Source: Amphibalanus amphitrite (lineage: Eukaryota > Arthropoda > Thecostraca > Balanomorpha > Balanidae). Taken from it: DNA of 64,000 nucleotides. The position numbers and the translations under genes are program-made. Every line of letters begins with the position of its first letter. Within the stretch, counting starts at the first letter, position 1. A model generated the notes under the pieces. It had not been told where the DNA came from and did no database searches. It saw only the letters and a list, made by a program, of their open reading frames with translations. The stretch is from positions 1,054,001-1,118,000 of the forward strand of contig NW_024881586.1 in assembly GCF_019059575.1 (NCBI RefSeq), read 5' to 3'. This document shows, piece by piece, positions 36,902-64,000 of this stretch.

Positions 36902-37789
36902 CCCTATTAGTGGCAGGCTCCTGGTATACCCCTATTAGTGGCAGGGGGGGGGCTGTTTACGACCCCCCCTTGATATCTCGAGATCTAACGGGCCGATTTT
37001 CAAAATTCAAACGGCATTCGATTTCGCTCAACGTGATCTACATTTCTAAAAAATAAAAATTAAAATATGTCAACAGGGGGGGGGGTAGAGGGGGGTAAAA
37101 ACGGGCAAATTGCAGATACATTTTTGACTGTTTATCACGGCCAGGTTTCTGAACCAATCCTAACGCAACTTTTGCCGATCGATAGAGAATGAACCAGGAA
37201 TTCACATGGATCCTAAAAATATGCATTTTCAAAAATCATAGGCGGATACAGATCATTGAGATTGGGGGTACACAAAAAGTATAGTAAATAAGGTTTTTGT
37301 TGGTACTGTTTCTAAAAAGGGTGGTAATGGTCTTGTTATGTTACAATTTTCTTATGAGAGAACGACTACAATTGTATTGGTCATGCATAGGCGGTGTCAG
37401 GGCACCTATGTTGGGAGGTAAAACATAACCCCCCTTTTTGGACGCCTGGATCCGCCTATTATAGCAAAAACGTGTCAAAAGAGAATGCACAATAACTGTA
37501 TATGTTATCACATGTATACCTTTCATTCACTGTTCGTAAAACTGGTGCAGCATCGTGATCTTCGCCCAAATGACTCGCTTCACGAATAGGACCCCCAATT
37601 CCCAGTGCTCTGGAGCCGCCCCTGGTAAAGTTATGAACTTGAAATTTTCAGGGAATAAGCCCAATTTAGTTTTAGGAAAAGTCAGAAAATTTCAGCATCG
37701 TAGCTTCAGCGGTTTCGGAGATATTCCCGAAAAACCTGAGGGGTGGATAAAAACAACCCCCCCCCCTGCCACTAATAGGGGTCGTTTAA
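36898..37789. mobile_element. TTAA element of a second subfamily, long end on left
   Basis: It starts TTAACCCTATTAGTGGCAGG, then repeats CCCTATTAGTGGCAGG about 28 bp further in before the G-run. The right end, reversed, is TTAAACGACCCCTATTAGTG then GCAGG and the G-run. It shares TTAA 36898-36901 with the neighbouring element, so one landed in the duplicated site of the other. Within it, AGGCGGATACAG (about 37231) and CTGGATCCGCCT (about 37446) look like tips of a nested hAT-type MITE. Confidence 0.75.
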
Positions 37790-39346
37790 GATGTATCAGC
37801 AAAAAAGGACAGGGAGAGGCCTTTTCGGCCCCGACCTACAGGGCGCTACCCTGCACTCTCACCACCGTGCAAAACGCCCCCCTTTCAGAAAACTGGGGGC
37901 GTCTTGCCCCATGCATCGAGTAGGCGTCTTTCCCCATCCACTCCATTTCCGGTCAACAAAATATTGACAAAAAACGCGCCACTAACGCCACAGCATAATA
38001 AATTCAACAAAATGACAATAAAACGCAGTTTTGAGTGATGTGCACAATAGCAAGTTTTGTGATATAAAAAGGGAATCAAAAGCTTAGGAATCTTCTGTAA
38101 AAACAACAAAAACAACACCCAAAACCAACATCAGCACCTACCCACGCTGCTCCTCAAGACGCAGAACCGGAAATAGAGAACTACGTAAACAAGCAGCTGA
38201 CTGTTCTGAAAGACAGGATAAAACACCTATCCGCCGATAAGATCTACGATTTTTTTAGGGGAGGCGTTTAACCCAGGGGTGCGTTTTCCCCACAGTTACC
38301 CTAAACTTTAGCGCTGGGTGAAAGTTGTTGAGAAAATGAAAGTACTCATCAAGTTTTTCTGGTCCGTGTGTCCAGACCCCCAGCACATCATCGATATAGC
38401 GCATGTATATTACAGGCTGGTACTGCGCGGCGGGTGCGGTCAAAAGCAGTGACTCAATGGCGTCCATGAATACAATAGCCAGGGGTGGGGCTACCCTTGA
38501 TCCCATCGCCACACCCACGGTCTGTTTAAAGTACTTCTCCCCGAATCGAACATAGTTGTTGTTTAGGCAATGGGATAGAAGTGTCTCTATATCTTGAAGA
38601 CTAAGTCCAAATGTATTTATCTGATCTTTGTGTCTTTCAATGAGTTTGATGGTGGCCTGAATGGCTTCATCAGTGGGGATATTCCCATACAGATTTGCCA
38701 CATCCACGGAAAATACTATTGCTCCTGCTGGGAGTTTGTTAGGGAATTGTGTTTTTAGTCGCTTTAGGTAGTCCTGTGTATCCGTGAGGTGCGCAGGAAC
38801 AAACATTAACAGCTGAGTGATAATCCTTTCGAGTAGCCATGTCAGCTTGTCAAGTGGGTCCCCACAGGCAGAAACTATGGGCCGGAGCGGCGCATCTGGC
38901 TTATGCGTCTTAGGGAGACCGTATAGCTCAGCAGTACGAGTTCCGGATGGGACGACACTTTTCAGAACCTTTTCGGGGACCTTCCCTGTTAAAGTACTCT
39001 TCACTAGCCTTTTGGTTTCAGCTTCTAGCTTAGGGGTGGGGTTCTTGTCGATCGCTTCATACCCTGCTGTAATGGTTTGGGCTTTTTCCATATAGTCACT
39101 CTTTGACATCACTACTAGGCCTTTGCATTTGTCTGATCGTTTAATTACAAGGTCCGGGTCTTTGCCTAGCTCTCGAAGTCTACTTAGGTCACATTTCTGA
39201 TGGTTGGGCTGCTGTTGAGTTTTGTGGTTTTTATATATAGTCATCACTTTGTTTTTTACAACTTTCAGTGTGTGTTCAATATTGCCATCAGCAGTGGGAG
39301 CCGCTTTAGTGTCAGTATCACTGAATCGTGGAATTGATGATGCCAT

Positions 39347-41190
39347 GATGAAGCCATTCAGGCCACCATCAAACTCATTGAAAGACACAAAGATCAGATA
39401 AATACATTTGGACTTAGTCTTCAAGATATAGAGACACTTCTATCCCATTGCCTAAACAACAACTATGTTCGATTCGGGGAGAAGTACTTTAAACAGACCG
39501 TGGGTGTGGCGATGGGATCAAGGGTAGCCCCACCCCTGGCTATTGTATTCATGGACGCCATTGAGTCACTGCTTTTGACCGCACCCGCCGCGCAGTACCA
39601 GCCTGTAATATACATGCGCTATATCGATGATGTGCTGGGGGTCTGGACACACGGACCAGAAAAACTTGATGAGTACTTTCATTTTCTCAACAACTTTCAC
39701 CCAGCGCTAAAGTTTACCATCGAGAGATCAGACCAGACTCCTACTCAACAAATACCATTCCTAGACACACTCATCACTGTCCAGAACGATGGCACGTACA
39801 GCACAGAGCTTTATATTAAGCCCATGGCAGCACCCATAATCATCCACTTCAACTCAGCACATCCCATTCAGTGCAAGCGCTCGGTGCTCTACTCGCAACT
39901 CCTCAGAGCCAAACGGTTAGGGTCAAACAGAGAAGCACAGAACCGCGGCATGCACATAATCGAAACTTTGTTCAAGCACAATGGATACCCACATCGACTC
40001 ATACAGAGAACCAGACACAGAGTCATTAGCGACACCACAGGCCACAACACTAGGACATCAGCTAGGAAAGCGAACAGAGACATCAAAAACAAGCATGACA
40101 CTACATACGTATCACTGCCTTACATTGATGACACTTTGGCCCGCCGGGTAGAGGGGGTGTTCAAGTCCTCAGGCTTACAGGCCCGTGTTGCTTGGGCCAG
40201 TGGAAAGACACTGACCCAGTACTTAACCAAATCAGCTCTACAGAGCCCTCCCTGTCCGGCTGGTCAAAGGCGCTGTTCCACCTGCGAAGCGGGACTTGAG
40301 GGTCGTTGTCACACAAAGAACGCTGTATACAAAATTGAGTGTAACATGTGCACCGACAATCCAGCAGTTTACGTAGGAGAGTCCAAGCGACGTGTCCGGG
40401 ATCGTTTTAACGAACACATCAGAAACGCCAAAAACAAAACTCGCAACACACCTCTCGGCGACCATGTGGCACAGCAGCACCCATCCAGCAACATAACTGC
40501 ACGGTCATTCAATATTTCCATCGAGCGAGTGTGCAAAGACGTAGCGGACCTTAAGATATCAGAATCTATTGAAATTCGGAACCAAAAACCCTCTCTAAAC
40601 ACACACACGTCATCCTGGCCCCTCCTCAGACCACCAGCATATACACATGGCTCCTCTGCGACGAACCATACTTAAATACTTTGGTATACGATGTAAATAT
40701 GTATCCTGTTCTATGTACCATATATGTATTTCGTATTGTACTTAACATACCTGGTATTGTATTTATGCATTATATGTATGATGTATTGTCTCATGTATGT
40801 ATATTATATGACATTCTTTATGTATCATATTCACTGTTATGTATCATATTCACTTGTATGTACTATATATCATTCTATAAATATGTATTACAAAGTGTTA
40901 AATATGTATTATACGTGTTCAGTTTTATTGACTGTCATGTTGTGTTTATTTATGTACACCTATGATGATGATAGAATTTCGACCTACTAAATGTGTAACC
41001 CTAATCTTGAATTGAAGGCCACCGTTTATTTATGCACGTTTGTACTCAGTGAATCGTCTTAGTTTTATTTCGTGTGTCGACAAATTGATCTCATATTCTG
41101 ATGAAGGCGCAAGTCGAAATATATTAATTTGTACTTTTCTTTTTGAATATAATTACTAATATGAGCATAAGGTTATTAATAGCATACCTA
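39347..41190 (+). mobile_element. Penelope-like element, plus-strand copy, 5'-truncated
   Basis: It starts abruptly inside the reverse transcriptase region, back-to-back with the minus copy. A frame runs from the start to 40675 with GVAMGSRVAPPLA, YMRYIDDVLGVW, IPFLDTLI and the GIY-YIG endonuclease (AVYKIECNMC...VYVGESKRRVRDRFNEH). About 0.5 kb of AT-rich 3' tail follows, ending at GCATACCTAATAATTA. Such head-to-head partial copies are common in this family. Confidence 0.88.
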
Positions 41191-43987
41191 ATAATTACAT
41201 TCATAATGCTCAAAAGTGCCATTGCAAGATTACAATTATATTAATTAGATATGAACGGGGCAAGAGGCTGCGTTTAAACGGTTTTTCGGAATACCATGCT
41301 CCGAAATGGCAAGGGGATTATTGTAGTCTACTCACCATGAGCTAAGTCTTCTAAATAATGCGGACGCCTGTAAGGTGATCACACTCAGGTACATTGAACG
41401 TTAAATTGTGTCATGCCATGCATAGTTGCCTTATGTCTTGTTGAGTGCTCTCTCAGTCATGGTGTGAAGCTGCCACATGATATTTTTTCATCAGTAAAAG
41501 ACGGCGTTATGAAATTCAAAGTGTTATTTTTTCGTATGTGTGACTGTGCGAAGTGTGCATTATAATAAATAAGACATAAGTGCCACTTTGACTTCATTCG
41601 TTTTATTCTATCGGTCTGTTGAAGTGGTAAATGTGTAATAAAAAACGTCCAATTTTCACCATGTGCGTTTCAGCGCCAGCACCCGTCTCTAATAGATCTG
41701 CAGCCTATAGCAATTGCATGTTAAGCTACATACATTTTTTTCGACTTATCCTACCAACAGACAGTAACCGGCGACTTTCAATGCTGGACATTTTAGCCAT
41801 TTCACTTTACCTATAACCTATAACTGCCTTCAAGTCAGTGCTCTGCACTGCACAAGCGGTGTGTGACGAGGCCTCAGCTATCAAGGCCCCCTCCCCCCAG
41901 CTATTCGACCCCCCCCCCCCCCGAGCATCGCGAACCATCCCGACGGGCGGCTCGCTTTTTTCAGGAAGCCCAGGAACGTGTTCTGTCGGATTACATACCG
42001 TCACGGCCGAGAGCTAGGCAGGAATGGTGTTTACCGCCGCGGACCCAGCGATGTATCGAAAGGAATTCATCAATCATAAAACAGACGTGAGTCGAGTCAA
42101 ATGCATTGCCAATGCCGAATGTCGTAGATAGTCAGATATACAGAAACAAAGCACAAAACGATACCGAACAGATCGCACCGTTTGGCGTTCTTCGAGTACC
42201 TATAGGAAAAAAAACTTTTTACTTCGTCACTTAGAAGTCATTGACTTTACAACTCAGGTGGACCGCTGTAGCTCTTAATGATGCACTTGTGAATGAAATA
42301 CGTTTAGCAAATCCTCGCAAACAAACGTCTGTATATCTGTATATATTGTATCACTAGGCAAGTATGTCATCAAATGCAAATGCAGCCAAGGCGGCGCCTG
42401 ACGCGCAGCTTATGGACCGGTACCATAACGTGCCGGGTACGACTGTACCCGCCGTACCCACGCTCACTCACTGTACCACAATGCACCAGCACAATACCAA
42501 CGGTTATATCACAGCTGACAAGACAGACACGGGGACCTATCGCTGGGGGGAGAAGGAGAGAGAGGGGAAGGGTACCGGTCTGGAAGACTCAGGGTGTCTG
42601 ACCGGAGGCGGGAAGGGGAAAGAAAAAGGGTGTAACAAACAAAATTATCGTTGGGAATGTAGATAAAATGTGTCTATAATCTTTGCAAAATGTGGCGGTG
42701 GAGTAGGGTGACGTGTGTTTCGGTGTAAACCTGGGAAGTGAGGAGGAAAATGGTATGGTACATTTGATTCAAAATAAATGATAATTTGTTGCATATAGCC
42801 GGCTGAACGGCTAACGTAACATATGAACAAATGCAGTCACTCCAGTTTTCAATCTAGCACGGCTAACTCGGTGAGCCTGAACATGATCAGCAGTCGATGC
42901 GAAAAAAAAAACAGGCTGGTAAAATAGCATGAAACAATGACACTTCAAGACCATCAAGTGCTTGTAGCTGTTCGCACTTGCGCTCAACCACAAAACAAAA
43001 GCAGAGTTTAGACGAAGTTCACGCATGCTAGAAGTCACAAATCGAAATTCAATCATATAACATGATATGTCACCTGAACAACAATACTTGAGTAGGTATA
43101 AAATAAAAAACTGGGGTTTTAGCTCCAATCGATAGAGCAAAATAGGGAAAACAGAACGGTAAAAAGCACGGGAATGAAAACGCTAATTGCACACATGATC
43201 CTCGCACGCCAGCCAATAAGCAACTTTGTACTTGCCGAGCGTTGATAAAAGAAACATTTCGGAACGTTTCTTCAAAACGACCAAATAAAAATACTGGATA
43301 CAAACAAATTGAAACAGGCAAGAGTGGTATGTACAGCAGAATACCGTGATTGACAACGGCGTCTAGAGCACGAGATTCGGGCAACAGCTTCCAGCTGCTG
43401 AGTCGGACAGCTTTTGCACGATTGCTATCAAATTCTATCACCTCCACGCGACTGTGCTCAAGGGTATGTACAAAGTAACTCGAGTCTCATATGGAGCTTG
43501 CATTCGTCGGTGCGACTGTACGCAGGACAAAATGGCGGCACAACACCATGGCTTCACTCTAGTACCTACTGCCTGCCACAGCTACCACTGTCAGCCCATC
43601 TAGTGTGCGTCTTGGCACTTCAAGTTGTCCAACTGGCCGCTAGGCGGTGCGTGTGTCGCCGCCGATCGCTCCGGCTTGCTGGCCGCGCTTGCTGAGATCA
43701 AGAAGAGCAACACTCACTCACGGGTAGTCTACCACATCGGTTGTCCGCACTGAACTGTTTATCAGCTGAGCCGGGAGGCGGGACTCACGGGTCTCTGCTG
43801 AGACTGTGGCACCATCGACTAAAGCACATCTCCTCAGCTCTAAACAGCTCCTCTGTAACACAAACCGGCGCTCGTAGCGTCCCACTATTCAAACGCACCG
43901 CTCTGTCGGCCATAGTCCGCTGAGAGGGCGTGCTGCCACCTATCGGTGCGACACTGCTGCCACCTATTGCCGCGATGCTGCTGCCAC
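41191..43987. other. 3' flank of Sema1a; no supported gene
   Basis: No gene is recognised. The part next to 43987 should hold the Sema1a 3' UTR, including three CTGCCACCTA-type repeats at 43930-43990. A 14-base C-run lies at 41909-41922. Short frames here look like chance. Confidence 0.5.
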
Positions 43988-60485
<16,498 letters not shown>

Positions 60486-60990
60486 CTGAAACAGAAGCGA
60501 AACCAGTTCGCGTGAGAATTGTGTTTTAAAAGGTTGAAATCGACTAAGGGTGCTGTGCCTCGGTGTATTCGTATGGTGTAGCGCTGGAAGAATGGTTGCT
60601 GTCATTGGCAGACAAGTGGGCGTGCAGATGGTATTTTAACCGGACGGTACCTGAAGTACGTTACAGTGTTTGAAAGTGCAATTGAAGATGGATGAGTGGA
60701 GTTCAGAGTATTTAGTTGGTTCAGCGAGGAAGCTATTGCTGTTCATTTGGATGCTTCGTCGATGTTTAAGTCGGTAAATGGCTAAATACTTTGGTCGAAG
60801 GATGGAAATGCTCAGTTGGATCGCTGAGCAATATACGATGCTGGAGCAAAACAGCAACCATAGAGCAACATTTGATTGCAGACACAACGCTCCCCTTTTC
60901 CACCAGCGTGCTTTTATACCTATGGTGGAGTTGAAACATAATAGTTAGCCATCAGCTGTCTGGCTTCGCCCTAACCGTTTAGGCCCCAGC

Positions 60991-62204
60991 TTAACCCGGC
61001 ACCGCCTGGGCTATTTCCGTACCCACGACAGCCTGGGGGGGGGGGGGTCGGATCCGACCCCCCTGTTATCTCGAGAACCAATGGTCGTATCGAGCCCCGC
61101 GAGGCGGCGTTCGAAAGGTCTCTACGAGACCTTCCCAAAGCACTCTTAAGATTTTAAGATTGAGGTCAACTTTCGGGTCAAGGTCAGGTCAAAGGTCAAA
61201 TTCAGGGGTTTTGCATGATTAGGCTTACGGACATCGGAATCGATAGCTGCTGCTCGAAACTCACCAAAAATGACCTCAAAGGCCTAGTGAAGGTACCATG
61301 TGTGTATAGGGGTCATACTAAGTACGGGTCAAGGTCAGGTCAGGTCACGAAAGGTCACGGTTTTCAATTTCTGCTACATGGGCGTGCGACACATGTTTTA
61401 TGGCTTATTTTTCACGCCGAATCCGATGGTAATGGTTATATGTGACCCCAATTCACTGTGCTGGTGAAAAGTGTGCATTGAAAGCATAAAAAATCGTTTA
61501 TACTATACGAGGGCTGAGAAAAAAGGTCAATTTTTCAACTTTTTATTTTTGACATCAAAATGCACTTTTCTAGACGAGCTTTGTCCCAGGAATCTAGTGG
61601 TGCCATTTGTTTTCACATGCGATGTTCAGAAGTACCTCTAATTCACGAAAATGCTTATGACGTCACCATGCCCTATACATGTTGGAGTTATTTTTTACAA
61701 TTTGGGGGTCAAAAATCAAGATAGAAAGTTGAAATTTGGGGCATCAAATGTTCTAATAGAGCTCTACAACATATACTCCGGTTTTTTGGAAATTCCCAAA
61801 ATTTTGGATTTTATTAGCTGTTTTCCAAAAAATAAAGTTTTTTGAATTTTTAGGGGTGCAAAACGCATTTTAAGGAAAATCCGAGATAGCCATTTTAAAG
61901 AACTCGTTGAGCTGCGTCTTTTGATGTCCTTAATTTGCATTTTGCTTTAAACCCTGATTTTTGGCGATTTTTTAAACATTTACCACTTTTTGACTAAAAA
62001 CGCCATGTAGTTACATCACTAAAATCGATATATCTCAATTTTTTTGGAAATTTTTTCTTAAAAATTGCACAGGAGACATCAAATTGATGGGGGAGAAGGT
62101 ATGCCAAGTTTCAAGTAGATAGCGAAAGTGGTTCATGAGTTATTCAAGAAAAACGGAGGGGGGTCGGATCCGACCCCCCCCCCCCCCAGGCGGTCGCGGG
62201 TTAA
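60991..62204. mobile_element. TTAA element with GGATCC-centred end hairpins, in Sema1a intron
   Basis: TTAA lies at 60991-60994 and 62201-62204. Long left end: TTAACCCGGCACCGCCTGGG, then 28 bp, then GCCTGGGG and the G-run. Short right end, reversed: TTAACCCGCGACCGCCTGGG. Each end has a G-run, TCGGATCCGA and a C-run, a near-perfect hairpin. AGGTCA words cluster at 61160-61200 and 61325-61355. There is no transposase. Confidence 0.85.

Positions 62205-64000
<1,796 letters not shown>

Larger units (their letters stand above)
35311..38301. mobile_element. TA-flanked element (Tc1/mariner-type duplication) inside Penelope copy
   Basis: TA lies on both sides (35309-35310 and 38302-38303) and the Penelope sequence is continuous across it when compared with the intact plus copy. 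Ends: GGGTGAATAGGTCAAAAACG and, reversed, GGGTAACTGTGGGGAAAACG. It is 2991 bp, of which about 1.1 kb is its own; the rest is nested TTAA elements. The interior next to 35580-35716 resembles the right part of the TTAA element in QSOX intron 1. No transposase is seen. Confidence 0.75.
33829..39346 (-). mobile_element. Penelope-like element, minus-strand copy, interrupted
   Basis: Penelope-like retroelements encode a reverse transcriptase and a GIY-YIG endonuclease. In this copy the reverse transcriptase part lies at 38302-39346 (FSVDVANLYGNIP, GVAMGSRVAPPLA, YMRYIDD) and the later part with GIY-YIG (AVYKIECNMC, VYVGESKRRVRDRFNEH) at 34350-35310, with the 3' non-coding tail to about 33829. The two parts are separated by the TA-flanked insert 35311-38301. 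The N-terminus of the usual protein looks incomplete. It is nearly identical to the plus-strand copy where they overlap, so it is young. Confidence 0.85.

Overview
This is a stretch of animal nuclear DNA. Genes are split by GT-AG introns, intergenic DNA is repeat-rich, dinucleotide microsatellites are long, and Penelope-like, LINE, SINE and cut-and-paste elements are abundant. A type-1a transmembrane semaphorin points to an arthropod. The repeat load and gene structure would suit a crustacean, but the species cannot be fixed from the sequence alone.

Four host genes can be read by joining exons in phase. (1) Coilin, minus strand, 1-8845: the N-terminal domain exon lies at 8589-8845, two short exons follow at 3499-3688 and 3251-3349, and a large disordered exon runs off the left edge (2008 to 1, open throughout). 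(2) A quiescin sulfhydryl oxidase (QSOX), minus strand, 9525-13795, with four exons covering the thioredoxin WCGHC, the Erv/ALR CRHC centre and the C-terminal CPYC. (3) A METTL24-like membrane-anchored methyltransferase, plus strand, 31065-33811, with two exons. (4) The C-terminal 13 exons of Semaphorin-1A, minus strand, 43988-60485. They cover most of the Sema domain, the PSI domain, the membrane helix and the cytoplasmic tail; the N-terminal exons lie beyond the right edge.

Mobile DNA fills most of the rest. The most striking group is a set of TTAA-flanked elements whose ends combine a TTAACCC-type repeat, a run of G, a short spacer or palindrome and a run of C. In each complete copy one end carries an extra 27-30 bp that partly repeats the terminal motif, and the interiors of several copies are dense in AGGTCA/TGACCT half-sites. 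Complete copies lie at 12083-13287 (QSOX intron 1), 14414-18574, 35718-36901, 36898-37789 and 60991-62204 (Sema1a intron). An old one-ended copy starts at 2211 in a coilin intron. Two insertion stacks can be resolved. At 14178-18835 a TTAA MITE holds a TTAA element, which holds a Mutator-like element. At 33829-41190 two head-to-head Penelope-like copies are interrupted by a TA-flanked element that itself holds two TTAA elements and a probable hAT fragment. A 5.1 kb CACTA-like element (23458-28588) carries a spliced reading frame of unknown function, and a possibly related exon lies at about 20952-21345.

Within Sema1a, the beginnings of two exons (48640-48779 and 50372-50479) are duplicated just upstream with their own acceptor sites. 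Both duplicates run into an in-frame stop almost at once, which would give truncated, non-membrane semaphorins if those acceptors were ever used. Microsatellites and minisatellites sit against several splice sites of the same gene.
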